Assembly: GCA_946482515.1 (NCBI GenBank)
Contig: CAMLRS010000003.1
Location: forward strand, 124,001 to 188,000
Length of the DNA stretch: 64,000 bases
Direction: 5' to 3'
Source: an uncultured Flavobacteriales bacterium
GTDB taxonomy: Bacteria > Bacteroidota > Bacteroidia > Flavobacteriales > Crocinitomicaceae
Positions 8,283 through 17,269 of the stretch are shown piece after piece. The notes under the pieces were generated by a model. The model saw only the letters and a program-made list of their open reading frames with translations. It was not told the DNA's origin and did not search any database. Numbering within the stretch: position 1 is the first letter of the stretch; the number at the start of each line of letters is the position of its first letter. The position numbers and the translations under genes are program-made.

Positions 8283-10217
8283 ATGAGCTTTCAATCTTTA
8301 TTCAGAAAAAAGAACGTCAACGACATTTTGGCCGCCATTGACAAAAACGGCGGAGACGAGGCTCATGGCACGTTAGGACGTCACTTAGGTGTGCGCGACC
8401 TGGCTGCCTTCGGTATCGCGGCGATCATTGGAGCGGGAATTTTTAGCACCATCGGTAAAGCCAGCTCGGACGGCGGCCCGGCGGTTATTTTTCTTTTCCT
8501 GTTTACAGCTGTAGCCTGCGGTTTTGCTGCTTTCGCTTATGCTGAATTCGCTTCGATGGTGCCGGTTTCAGGAAGTGCTTATACGTATTCCTATGTCGCT
8601 TTCGGTGAGATCATTGCCTGGATTATCGGTTGGTCGCTCATTATGGAATACGCCATCGGAAACATCACCGTGGCCATATCGTGGAGCGATTATTTCACCG
8701 GACTATTGGAAAGCGGCGGACTAAAGCTGCCCCAATGGATCCAAATGGATTACCTGACCGCGCAGAAAGGTTACAATGAAGCCGTGAGCCTGATGCAGAG
8801 CGGAAAAGTGTTTGGAAACCTCGACGCATCGCTGCAATCGGCTTATGTTGCCTGGACGAATTGCCCGACGATCGGACCGATCCATTTCATTGCCGATCTA
8901 CCTGCGTTGCTGATCATTATCCTGATTACCTGGCTCGTTTACCGCGGCATGAAAGAATCGCGCAATGCCAGCAACCTGATGGTAATCATCAAGCTGGCGA
9001 TTATTCTATTGGTCGTCGCCGTCGGGATTTTCTATGTCGATACAGACAACTGGGACCCGTTTGCGCCGAATGGCATGGAAGGCGTGTTGAAAGGCGTTTC
9101 GGCGGTTTTCTTCGCCTACATTGGTTTTGATGCGATCTCCACAACGGCCGAAGAATGCCGGAATCCGCAGCGCGATCTGCCGCGCGGTATGATGTGGGCG
9201 ATCATCATTTGTACAGTCTTATATGTCATTATTGCATTAGTACTCACCGGAATGGTTTCCTACAAAGAGCTGAACGTGGGCGATCCGCTGGCAGCTGTTT
9301 TCGAAAAGCTCGACCTGAAATGGCTCTCCGGAATTATTGCTGTGAGCGCCGTTGTAGCGATGGCCAGCGTACTCCTCGTTTTCCAGATGGGCCAGCCGCG
9401 GATATGGATGAGCATGAGCCGTGACGGTCTGTTGCCACCGAAATTCTCGAAAATTCACCCACGCTTTAAAACACCATCTTTCTCAACGATCGTCGTTGGT
9501 TTTGTGGTAGCTGTTCCGGCTTTGTTTATGAACCTCACAATGGTAACCGACCTGTGCAGCATCGGAACTTTGTTTGCTTTCGTGATGGTGTGTGCCGGCG
9601 TATTGGTGCTGCAAAACAAAACCGATGTGCCGCGCGGGAAATTCCGTATTCCGTATGCGAATGCGAAATACATTGCACCGTTGATGCTGGTTGCAGGCGT
9701 AACGTTGGCGTTCACCGTTTACAATCGCTCTACAATGGCGTTCCTGACCAACGAGCGCGAGCTGGTCGAGCCGGCCGATTTGCTGACTTCACTCGACAAT
9801 CAACAGACCGAGCAGCTCAAGCAGAAAGTAGAGCGCATCGATTACAAAGGATTTGAAGCGAGCAAAAAAGACCTCGAAACCTATTTCAGCGAAATGGAAG
9901 AGGGGCAATACCTCAAACAGATGAAAGCCGTTGGGATGGAAGAAAAGCAGCTTTACGAATCCGGGTTTGCGTTGTTCAAACACAAAATCCCGATGTGGAT
10001 TTTCCTCGTGTTGCTGGTCGGAATCGTGATCTGGGCATTCCGCGCTAACCTGTCGCTGATCCCGCTTTTGGGATTGGTTAGCTGTCTCTACATGATGGCC
10101 GAGCTCACCATCTGGAACTGGATTGGTTTCGGAGCTTGGCTGCTCGTCGGCATGGTGATCTATTTCGGTTACAGCCGGAAAAAAAGCAAGCTTAATAACG
10201 TTTCGACACCCGCTTAA
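8283..10217 (+). CDS. APC-superfamily amino-acid permease (cationic amino-acid transporter type)
   Basis: A 644-residue inner-membrane transporter. The N-terminal cytoplasmic stretch ends in GTLGRHLGVRDLAAFGIAA, and the first helix carries the APC signature IGAGIFSTIG. Later signatures are FFAYIGFDAISTTAEE and the EECRNPQRDLPRG loop, typical of eukaryote-like CAT permeases. About 14 hydrophobic segments are visible. Two hydrophilic insertions stand out: residues ~137-200 between early helices, and a charged, helical ~75-residue segment (about 489-565) between the last helix pairs. The second is unusual for the family. It has its own promoter and is followed six bases later by the glycosyltransferase gene. 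Confidence 0.88.
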   Translation: MSFQSLFRKKNVNDILAAIDKNGGDEAHGTLGRHLGVRDLAAFGIAAIIGAGIFSTIGKASSDGGPAVIFLFLFTAVACGFAAFAYAEFASMVPVSGSAYTYSYVAFGEIIAWIIGWSLIMEYAIGNITVAISWSDYFTGLLESGGLKLPQWIQMDYLTAQKGYNEAVSLMQSGKVFGNLDASLQSAYVAWTNCPTIGPIHFIADLPALLIIILITWLVYRGMKESRNASNLMVIIKLAIILLVVAVGIFYVDTDNWDPFAPNGMEGVLKGVSAVFFAYIGFDAISTTAEECRNPQRDLPRGMMWAIIICTVLYVIIALVLTGMVSYKELNVGDPLAAVFEKLDLKWLSGIIAVSAVVAMASVLLVFQMGQPRIWMSMSRDGLLPPKFSKIHPRFKTPSFSTIVVGFVVAVPALFMNLTMVTDLCSIGTLFAFVMVCAGVLVLQNKTDVPRGKFRIPYANAKYIAPLMLVAGVTLAFTVYNRSTMAFLTNERELVEPADLLTSLDNQQTEQLKQKVERIDYKGFEASKKDLETYFSEMEEGQYLKQMKAVGMEEKQLYESGFALFKHKIPMWIFLVLLVGIVIWAFRANLSLIPLLGLVSCLYMMAELTIWNWIGFGAWLLVGMVIYFGYSRKKSKLNNVSTPA

Positions 10218-10222
10218 CGTGT

Positions 10223-12238
10223 ATGAAGCGATTGGCTGCAGCGACAACAGATAAATGGTTCGGAGCCGTTTTTATCCTGTTGCTGGCCGTTTATTTTGTA
10301 TTCGTTTACCAGCCTGATTTCAACAAAGGACCAAACGGCATCCATGCGTGGGCACAGGCCGATCATTACGCGCTTGCCAAAGGATTCGTGAACAACGATC
10401 TGCAGTTTTTTCAGCCGGAAACCTATGTCTGCAATCACCAGTTTCCCGATTACTGGAAAACGGATAGCGGTTCTTCCGTAACGGCTGTCGACTTTCCCAT
10501 TCACAATTACATTCCGGCGGTGATCATGAAAATCACCGGTTCGGATTCGCCGATCATCTACCGTATCTACTTGTTACTCGTCGGGTTGATGGGCGCTTTT
10601 TTCCTCTTCCGGTTGGCAACAGTACTCACGGGCAATCGCTGGATGGGCGTTTTCATTACCGTTTTCTTCGTCACGTCGCCGGTTTACACGTATTACCAGA
10701 TTCGGTTTTTGCCGGGTATTCCGAGCCTGGCGACGGCTATAACCGGATTGTATTTTTACTTCATTTACAGACGAGATGAACGTCATGGACCATTGATCGC
10801 CGCCATGATTTTCCTCACGCTGGGAGCGTTGACACGAACAACTTTTCTCATTCCGCTGATTGCCGTTTTAGCGGTTGAATTTTTCCGTTTGTTCCAAAAC
10901 CAGAAAGACCTGAAGCTGAAAATCCTGCTGGTAGCGATTTCCGGAGGGTTGATTTTGGGCTACATGGCCTGGAATGCGCATCTGCGTTCTGCCTACGGTT
11001 CGTTGTTCCTGAGTACGCTGATGCCCGTTTCTTCGTTTGCCGAATTCCTCGAAATCACTGCAAAAGTCTATGAACTCTGGCATTTCGAGTACTTTTCCAG
11101 GTGGCATTACCTGGTCATTGCCTTGCTGGTCGTGTTGGCCGTTGTGCATGTAATTCGTTCGCGAAAACTGGTTGTTCGGGGAACATTGCCTGCGTTGATC
11201 GGTTTCATGCTCATCGGCTGTTTGCTGTTCTACATTGTGCTCTGTGCCCAGTTCATCAACCACGATTATTATTTCATCGACGTCTTTTTCATTCCGCTCA
11301 TCCTCATCATTTGCGCACTGTCCCGGTTTGCTGTCCCGGATAAACGCTTATTCAGGTGGTTATTCCTGCTGGTCGGAATCGGTTTTTCCGCTCTGGCATT
11401 GCGCGCCGATTTCAAGGTGCAACAACAGCGTGCAGAAAGCGAGCGCTTCGGACTGAATGCAGCAACAGACCTGGCGTATAAAGGAAGCGAAGCTTTTCTC
11501 GATCGTCTTGGAATTTCGAAATCAGAAAAGCTGCTGGTGATCACACCTGCACCGCCGAATGTGCCATTTATGGCCATGAACCGCAAAGGCTACATCACGA
11601 TGGGCAACAAGCCGGAAGTATTTCGGACTATGCTGGACTTTCCGGTGAAATATGTCGTGTTCCAGAACGAATTGTTCATGCAGGAAGTATTTGCGAACTA
11701 CCCGGCGATCATCAACGGGCTGGAAGTCGTAGCGACGAACGGAAAAATCACGCTTTGTCGTAAAACCGTTCCAACGACCAAAAACCTGTATCAGTTCCTG
11801 CAGCTCGATAAGCGTCGACCGGTGTTTTCAGCAGCTTTTTCGGATACTACCAATACAGCCTGGGAATGTTTTCGTTCCTTCAATGAAACGGAGCAAGCCT
11901 GGGAATACCTGCCTGAAAACGATTACGGCCCGGTGCTCAAATTGCGCGACAGCAGCTGGTTCAATACCGATAGAATCGCGTTCGTGGAAGGCGAAATCAA
12001 ATGGGACAGATCGAAAGACATCCAGTTTTCCATGGCTTTTGCCGAGCAGGAGGAGCTGCTCTTGTACAAAACCTTCTCGCTGCAAAAATCCACGAAAGAA
12101 TCGGGTGAATGGATGCGTTTTCAATTCATGGTGCCGGTTCCCGCTTCTTCGAAAAATCCGCGCGAGCTGTCGGTCGGGTTTTTGAACGACAAACACACGC
12201 AGTTTTATATCCGAAATCTGAAAGTTAGTCTGTATTAG
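10223..12238 (+). CDS. GT39/ArnT-like membrane glycosyltransferase
   Basis: A 671-residue protein with a first membrane helix (AVFILLLAVYFVFVY), a large loop rich in charged and aromatic residues (GIHAWAQADHYALAKGF), then about ten more hydrophobic segments up to residue ~400. A soluble C-terminal part of roughly 270 residues follows. Topology and the acidic residue in the first periplasmic loop (AQADHY) fit lipid-linked sugar transferases of the PMT/ArnT type. The C-terminal domain is likely periplasmic and may bind the acceptor. The specific donor and acceptor cannot be told. It begins five bases after the permease stop and may share its transcript. Confidence 0.72.
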   Translation: MKRLAAATTDKWFGAVFILLLAVYFVFVYQPDFNKGPNGIHAWAQADHYALAKGFVNNDLQFFQPETYVCNHQFPDYWKTDSGSSVTAVDFPIHNYIPAVIMKITGSDSPIIYRIYLLLVGLMGAFFLFRLATVLTGNRWMGVFITVFFVTSPVYTYYQIRFLPGIPSLATAITGLYFYFIYRRDERHGPLIAAMIFLTLGALTRTTFLIPLIAVLAVEFFRLFQNQKDLKLKILLVAISGGLILGYMAWNAHLRSAYGSLFLSTLMPVSSFAEFLEITAKVYELWHFEYFSRWHYLVIALLVVLAVVHVIRSRKLVVRGTLPALIGFMLIGCLLFYIVLCAQFINHDYYFIDVFFIPLILIICALSRFAVPDKRLFRWLFLLVGIGFSALALRADFKVQQQRAESERFGLNAATDLAYKGSEAFLDRLGISKSEKLLVITPAPPNVPFMAMNRKGYITMGNKPEVFRTMLDFPVKYVVFQNELFMQEVFANYPAIINGLEVVATNGKITLCRKTVPTTKNLYQFLQLDKRRPVFSAAFSDTTNTAWECFRSFNETEQAWEYLPENDYGPVLKLRDSSWFNTDRIAFVEGEIKWDRSKDIQFSMAFAEQEELLLYKTFSLQKSTKESGEWMRFQFMVPVPASSKNPRELSVGFLNDKHTQFYIRNLKVSLY

Positions 12239-12314
12239 TTAGAGGTTCGAAGTTTGAAGTTGGCGTGAACAAAAACAGCCTGAGATTGTACATTTCGGGA
12301 CTGAATAAACATCA

Positions 12315-12971
12315 ATGTCGAGATCCGTTTTTCTGTTCTTACTCCTCTGTTCTGCCGTTACGAGCTTTGCTCAAAGCGATCAAGAACGTTTTCCGCTTTA
12401 CCACGATTCGCTGCGAAACGATTCTTACATCCGGCAAGTGAATCTGAAACTGGACAGCATTAAAGCATTCCTGCGATCGGATGAGGTGCGTTTTGATATG
12501 GTAAAGCTAAACGTAGCTTATACGATTCGCAAAAGCAATGGAAGCCATATCCTGCAAAATCCGCATTCCACCCAGCGGTTTTCAGCCAAGGACAAGAAGA
12601 GACGAATGACATACTGTGTGGCCTCATTCGAAGGCAAAATCGTCGGGATTTCACTTAATAGATCGATCTTTTCTCCCGATTCGGCCTATCTGGAAACCAC
12701 GCCTCATATCCCCGTAAGGATTTCTCCGGTAATATATTTCGATCACGATACGCTCATCTATTCGTCTCACAGCTGCTACGATCCCGGGCAGTTTGTGGGA
12801 TCATGCGGCGGCGCATCATCTGAGTACGAGAACTACTTCCGAAACGGAGATTATTACAGCACGATCATCAGCCTGGAAATGTATTGCGGCTGCGGATACA
12901 ATTACATCATTGCCGATAAAACCCTCCTGAAACTGAGGAAAAAGCTGCAAAAGAAATGGATGAAGTCATAG
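12315..12971 (+). CDS. Secreted protein of unknown function
   Basis: A 218-residue protein with a clear signal peptide (MSRSVFLFLLLCSAVTSFAQ, cleaved after AQ or FA). The mature part has six cysteines clustered in the second half (SHSCYDPGQFVGSCGG and MYCGCGYNY), which may form disulfides in the periplasm. No family is recognised. A TACATTTC box at 12289-12296 may serve as its -7 element. No obvious terminator follows, only the hairpin at 12994-13011. Confidence 0.75.
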   Translation: MSRSVFLFLLLCSAVTSFAQSDQERFPLYHDSLRNDSYIRQVNLKLDSIKAFLRSDEVRFDMVKLNVAYTIRKSNGSHILQNPHSTQRFSAKDKKRRMTYCVASFEGKIVGISLNRSIFSPDSAYLETTPHIPVRISPVIYFDHDTLIYSSHSCYDPGQFVGSCGGASSEYENYFRNGDYYSTIISLEMYCGCGYNYIIADKTLLKLRKKLQKKWMKS

Positions 12972-12993
12972 TAAACCGATGAATCTAAACAAA

Positions 12994-13011
12994 TTGTCAG
13001 CGAGCTGACAA
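12994..13011. other. Perfect 18-bp palindromic hairpin
   Basis: TTGTCAGC, GA, GCTGACAA: an uninterrupted inverted repeat 20 bp after the stop of the secreted protein gene. No T run follows on either strand, so it is a poor intrinsic terminator. It may stabilise the 3' end or be a protein site. Confidence 0.4.
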
Positions 13012-13184
13012 CCCATTCGCATGACTTCGCCAGTCATACTTATTTCGCGCTAATTCGTGAATTCGCGGGAAACCTAAAAGCCCGCGAATGAAAGAACCGT
13101 AAAGTGCTTGCAGAATCCCATAGATTTCCATCCGATTCACACGAAAATTCCGTATTTTCGCAGCCCAAAACACAACTCAACAGC

Positions 13185-14534
13185 ATGTTTGAAAATCTTA
13201 CCGACAAATTTGAACGCGCCTTTAAAGTTCTGAAAGGACAAGGTCAGATTAGCGAGATTAACGTAGCTGAAACGCTCAAAGAAGTTCGTCGCGCGTTGCT
13301 CGATGCCGACGTTAACTATAAAACCGCCAAGGATTTCACCGACCGTGTGAAAGAAAAAGCCATCGGTCAGAACGTGCTCACGGCTATTTCACCGGGGCAG
13401 CTCATGGTGAAGATCTGCCACGAAGAGCTCGTGGACCTCATGGGTGGAAACGAAGTGGAAATCGCCGTACAGGGCAACCCGGGAATCGTGTTGATGTCCG
13501 GTCTGCAAGGTTCCGGTAAAACCACTTTCTCCGGTAAGCTGGCGAATTACCTCAAAACCAAGAAAAACAAAAAACCGTTGCTCGTTGCCTGCGACGTTTA
13601 CCGTCCGGCGGCGATCGATCAGCTGCACGTACTCGGCGAACAGCTCGGTATCGAAGTATACTCCAACAAGGAGGAAAAAGATCCGGTGAAAATCGCTACG
13701 GCGGCAGTCATTCACGCCCGCAGCAACGGATTCAATGTCGTAATCGTCGATACGGCCGGTCGTTTGGCAGTCGATGAAATGATGATGGATGAGATTGCCC
13801 GTGTGAAACAAGCGCTCAATCCAACCGAAACCCTGTTCGTGGTCGATTCCATGACCGGTCAGGATGCTGTGAACACCGCCAAAGCCTTCAACGATCGCAT
13901 CAACTTCGACGGCGTTGTGCTCACCAAGCTCGACGGTGATACCCGAGGTGGTGCGGCGCTTTCCATCAAAGCCATTGTCGACAAGCCGATCAAATTCGTC
14001 GGTACAGGCGAGAAGATGGACGCGCTCGACGTGTTCTATCCGAAGCGTATGGCCGATCGTATCCTCGGAATGGGGGACGTGATCTCACTCGTAGAGCGTG
14101 CGCAGGAACAATTCGACGAAGAAGCAGCGAAAAAGCTCCAGCGACGCATTCAGAAAGACCAGTTCGACTTCAACGACTTCCTTGCCCAGATCCAGCAGAT
14201 CAAGAAAATGGGTAACGTGAAAGATCTCATGGGCATGATCCCGGGAATGGGGAAAGCCATGAAAGACGTCGATATCCAGGACGATGCATTCAAGCACATC
14301 GAAGCTATCATTTATTCCATGACGCCGGCTGAGCGCACCAATCCGGGACTCATCAACGGACAGCGCAAAAACCGCATCGCAAAAGGAAGCGGAACGAATA
14401 TTCAGGAGATCAACAAGCTTCTCAAACAATTCGAAGATACGCGCAAGATGATGAAAATGATGAGCAATCCGAAGAACATGATGGGCATGATGAAGCAGAT
14501 GAAGAACATGCGCGGCGGAATGCCGGGAATGTGA
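13185..14534 (+). CDS. ffh: Signal recognition particle GTPase Ffh
   Basis: A 449-residue SRP54 protein. The N domain (1-~90) has the ALLDADVN motif. The G domain carries the P-loop GLQGSGKTT (106-114), DVYRPAAIDQL, DTAGR and TKLDGDTRGG. The methionine-rich M domain ends in KMMKMMSNPKNMMGMMKQM and binds 4.5S RNA and signal sequences. Together with FtsY it targets membrane proteins to the Sec translocon. I chose the ATG at 13185, where the family starts. Upstream, TATTTTCG (13152-13159) is a fair -7 box. The stop codon overlaps the next start (TGATG). Confidence 0.97.
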   Translation: MFENLTDKFERAFKVLKGQGQISEINVAETLKEVRRALLDADVNYKTAKDFTDRVKEKAIGQNVLTAISPGQLMVKICHEELVDLMGGNEVEIAVQGNPGIVLMSGLQGSGKTTFSGKLANYLKTKKNKKPLLVACDVYRPAAIDQLHVLGEQLGIEVYSNKEEKDPVKIATAAVIHARSNGFNVVIVDTAGRLAVDEMMMDEIARVKQALNPTETLFVVDSMTGQDAVNTAKAFNDRINFDGVVLTKLDGDTRGGAALSIKAIVDKPIKFVGTGEKMDALDVFYPKRMADRILGMGDVISLVERAQEQFDEEAAKKLQRRIQKDQFDFNDFLAQIQQIKKMGNVKDLMGMIPGMGKAMKDVDIQDDAFKHIEAIIYSMTPAERTNPGLINGQRKNRIAKGSGTNIQEINKLLKQFEDTRKMMKMMSNPKNMMGMMKQMKNMRGGMPGM

Positions 14535-15103
14535 TGCTTTCCTTTCCGATCACGCAAAACGGAACCTATTCCGATCTGTTTCTCGCCAACGGGATCACTG
14601 ATTTCGAATCGGCTTGTGTGTTTGTACGCGATCTGCCCTACAAACGCAATTCCCAACGCGACGATCTCACGCTCGTACTGAAAGAGCACTGCGGAACCTG
14701 TTCTTCCAAACATGCTGTATTGGCTTATCTTGCACTCGAACAAAACCATCCGGAAGTGGAGATCATCGCCGGAATTTTCCTCATGAGCGGTGAAACGCAT
14801 CCCGTTCTGTCCACTTTTTTCGAAGACAAGCCCTATAGCCACCTTCCCGAATGTCATTGCTACCTGCGCATCAATGGCGAACGCTTCGATTTCACAGCTC
14901 CCGGAAACTGGATGGAGCGCATTGCATCGAAAATCGTGCGTGAGCAGCGCATGGACCCACACCAGGTGATTGAATGGAAAGTGCAGATCCACAAACATTA
15001 CCTCGAAGGCTGGCTGAAGCGAAACCCGCAGCTTTCATTGACATTCGAAGATCTCTGGAATGATCGGGAAAAGTGCATCCGTTTGCTGGAAAGCCGTTCT
15101 TGA
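14534..15103 (+). CDS. Unknown protein, possibly transglutaminase-like fold, coupled to ffh
   Basis: A 189-residue protein whose ATG overlaps the Ffh stop (TGATG). It has no signal peptide or membrane segment. The segment KEHCGTCSSKHAVLAYLA (Cys53/Cys56) at the start of a helix looks like the nucleophile region of the transglutaminase/papain fold. A His (CHCYLRI, His108) and an Asp (ERFDFT, Asp119) follow at fitting distances for a Cys-His-Asp triad. This is a resemblance by eye, not an established assignment. The last codons and stop were copied into 17149-17180 by the adjacent tandem duplication. Confidence 0.7.
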   Translation: MLSFPITQNGTYSDLFLANGITDFESACVFVRDLPYKRNSQRDDLTLVLKEHCGTCSSKHAVLAYLALEQNHPEVEIIAGIFLMSGETHPVLSTFFEDKPYSHLPECHCYLRINGERFDFTAPGNWMERIASKIVREQRMDPHQVIEWKVQIHKHYLEGWLKRNPQLSLTFEDLWNDREKCIRLLESRS

Positions 15104-15192
15104 TTTCCCATAAGCAGAAACGGCTTTCTGGCCGGTATGGATTAGTTCATTTCTTGTGGTTAATTTCGCGCTGCATCAATAAATCTAACAAC

Positions 15193-17049
15193 ATGAATCG
15201 AAATCTAAAACTGTTCCTGCTCTCTATGGCATTGCCTGTGGCAGCTTTTGCTCAGGAACAGACAATCAACCTGTCGACGGGAGTTAGTAATGCCAACAAT
15301 ACGCTGCTGGCAATGGGTGCTTTCGACGATACCTGGACGCACTTTGTGAACGGTAATAACTTTCCCTTACTAAGAACCTGCTCACATCCCGATTGGGAGG
15401 AAAGTGGCTGCAGCCGATGGATCTCTCTCAGCAGCCAAAATGGCATCGCCTCACCGATCGGTCCGGGCGCTTACACCTTTAACGCCCGGTTTACCGTGTC
15501 TCCCCAGCCGGTCAATTGTGCCACACTGTATATCAATGAAATTGGTGCCGATAACACAATCACCGGGTTGCGTATCAACGGACACTTGTACCCGCTGAGC
15601 TTGCCTGCCGGGAACGATCATTTCAGCTCGCTGACGAGCAATATTGTTTTGACAATCAATCCCGCACATCTCATTGCAGGTTCAAACAATAATAATGTGA
15701 CGCTTGAAATCAACAACGTCAATGCCTACTCAGGAATTAATGTATGTGCTGAAGTGAAAATCAATGAAGAATTCCGCCTTACACCTGAATTAAACGGTCC
15801 TACAACCATTTGCCAGGGCAGTCCGCTCACATTCTTCGGTGGACTTATACCGGGAGGCGACGAGGTAACGCACCATCTGTGGAAATTACTGGAATGTGAT
15901 GCAGCAGGAAATATTGTTGCAAATGGTTTCAGCTGGGAACAATGGTATACTGGCACGCCGGGAACTTTTACGTTTCCATCGAATCTGAACCTGACTTGTG
16001 GTAAATACTACATGGCGGTGTTGTCTGTGGTGCATGAAAGCGGATGTTCCAACTGGGGACAGGATTTACAGGTGTTTTATTATGCCTGCAAGCCTGTGGC
16101 AAATGCCGGACCTGATAAATTAATCTGCCAGGATGAATGTGTATCGATCGGTGCCGGGGTTGCCATGAAATGGACGTCCTATAACTGGACAGCCGACGGT
16201 TCATCAGTTGGTACGGGAGTCAGCATTTCCGTTTGTCCACAGGCTACCACGACCTATACACTTACTGCGACTAACCAATACGGATGCACAGCTACCGATC
16301 AGGTTGTCGTTACACTGCTGCCAAACAACCCGCGTTTCAATATTGCTACGGATGTGAGCAACAGCAACTATTATACAGTTACAGGAACACCGGTTGTGAT
16401 GAATGCCAATAACGTTTCCGGTTTTGGTGCTTATTGGTCGGTAGAAGAGCTCGATGCAACTGGTAATTCCTTGTATGTTATCCAAAACCCAACTGTCTGG
16501 TATCCTTACCCGGCGAGTCTTTACTTCAAAGGATTTGATGACTATGCATTGAATTATGATGCTACGCCAAACGTTATGGATGTCATTAATTCACTACCGA
16601 CGACGCCGACAGTTGGTCGGTTTGTTTACAACAAAACCTACCGTATCACCCGCGGAACCTGGAATGACAACTGCGACTGGAATGCGTCTTCTTATAGTTT
16701 GACGGCTACGAAAAGTGCGAACGGTAATCAGGTCTATGTTTACGAGACCGAAGCTCCGGATTTCAGCGAGCAGGCAATGGCAGAATTCGCCACACTTGTA
16801 GAATTGAAAGCTAACGAATGGAAAATCGCTCCAAACCCAAGCAACGGTGTTTTCAACCTTTCTTCGGAAAATGGGATGAGAACAGTGGTGGAAGTTGTGG
16901 ATCTGTTGGGTAACAAAATCCAAACGCACGTGATCGAAGCAGGAACAACGTCATTCGCTATCGACCTGAGCGGATTTGCAAAAGGTATCTACGTAGTAAA
17001 TATCACTTCAGGTGATGTGACAAGCACACACAAAGTGATTCTCGAATAA
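15193..17049 (+). CDS. T9SS type A-sorted secreted protein (duplicate 1)
   Basis: A 618-residue protein. The signal peptide is MNRNLKLFLLSMALPVAAFAQ. Residues ~20-190 form a lectin-like or beta-sandwich region of unknown family (CSRWISLSSQNG). A middle part starts at LNGPTTICQGSPLTF, with KPVANAGPDKLICQDECVSIGAG and TTTYTLTATNQYGCTATDQV typical of Bacteroidota adhesin-like repeats. The last ~80 residues are a T9SS type A sorting domain (KIAPNPSNGVF, LLGNKIQTHVIEAG, GIYVVNITSG, ending in KVILE). Such domains direct export across the outer membrane and are removed at the surface. I chose the ATG at 15193 because the signal peptide starts there and the paralogue starts at the same point. Confidence 0.9.
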   Translation: MNRNLKLFLLSMALPVAAFAQEQTINLSTGVSNANNTLLAMGAFDDTWTHFVNGNNFPLLRTCSHPDWEESGCSRWISLSSQNGIASPIGPGAYTFNARFTVSPQPVNCATLYINEIGADNTITGLRINGHLYPLSLPAGNDHFSSLTSNIVLTINPAHLIAGSNNNNVTLEINNVNAYSGINVCAEVKINEEFRLTPELNGPTTICQGSPLTFFGGLIPGGDEVTHHLWKLLECDAAGNIVANGFSWEQWYTGTPGTFTFPSNLNLTCGKYYMAVLSVVHESGCSNWGQDLQVFYYACKPVANAGPDKLICQDECVSIGAGVAMKWTSYNWTADGSSVGTGVSISVCPQATTTYTLTATNQYGCTATDQVVVTLLPNNPRFNIATDVSNSNYYTVTGTPVVMNANNVSGFGAYWSVEELDATGNSLYVIQNPTVWYPYPASLYFKGFDDYALNYDATPNVMDVINSLPTTPTVGRFVYNKTYRITRGTWNDNCDWNASSYSLTATKSANGNQVYVYETEAPDFSEQAMAEFATLVELKANEWKIAPNPSNGVFNLSSENGMRTVVEVVDLLGNKIQTHVIEAGTTSFAIDLSGFAKGIYVVNITSGDVTSTHKVILE

Positions 17050-17073
17050 TCGCTATGCGATAAACAAAACAGG

Positions 17074-17106
17074 AAAGGCTGGACCAATAGGTTCAGCCTT
17101 TTTAGT
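17074..17106 (+). terminator. Intrinsic terminator of duplicate 1
   Basis: AAAGGCTGGACC, AATA, GGTTCAGCCTTT: a 12-bp stem with one G-T pair followed by a T run. It has nearly the same sequence as the terminator of duplicate 2. Confidence 0.9.
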
Positions 17107-17269
17107 ACTCAATAAAAATCCCGACTGAATTGCGGATTAGTTGGAAATGCGCATCTGTTTGCTGGAAAGCCGTTCTTGATTTCCCATAAGCAGAAACGAC
17201 TTTCTTGCCGGTACTGCTTATTCAATCTTTCGTGATTAATTTCGCATCGAATCAATAAAATCTAACATT

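Larger units (their letters stand above)
15073..17148 (+). repeat. Tandem duplication, copy 1 (about 2.08 kb)
   Basis: The unit begins inside the last ten codons of the transglutaminase-like gene and runs through the first T9SS protein gene and its terminator. Copy 2 starts at about 17149. The junction is visible because TTTGCTGGAAAGCCGTTCTT and the next 30 bases occur at both places, offset by 2076 bp. Confidence 0.85.

Noticed and set aside
12994..13011. Intrinsic terminator
   Set aside because: The hairpin is perfect but lacks a T run on both strands, so it is listed only as a hairpin.
17050..17269. Remnant gene between the two duplicates
   Set aside because: Only the last few codons of the gene at 14534 are present; this is a by-product of the duplication, not a decayed full gene.
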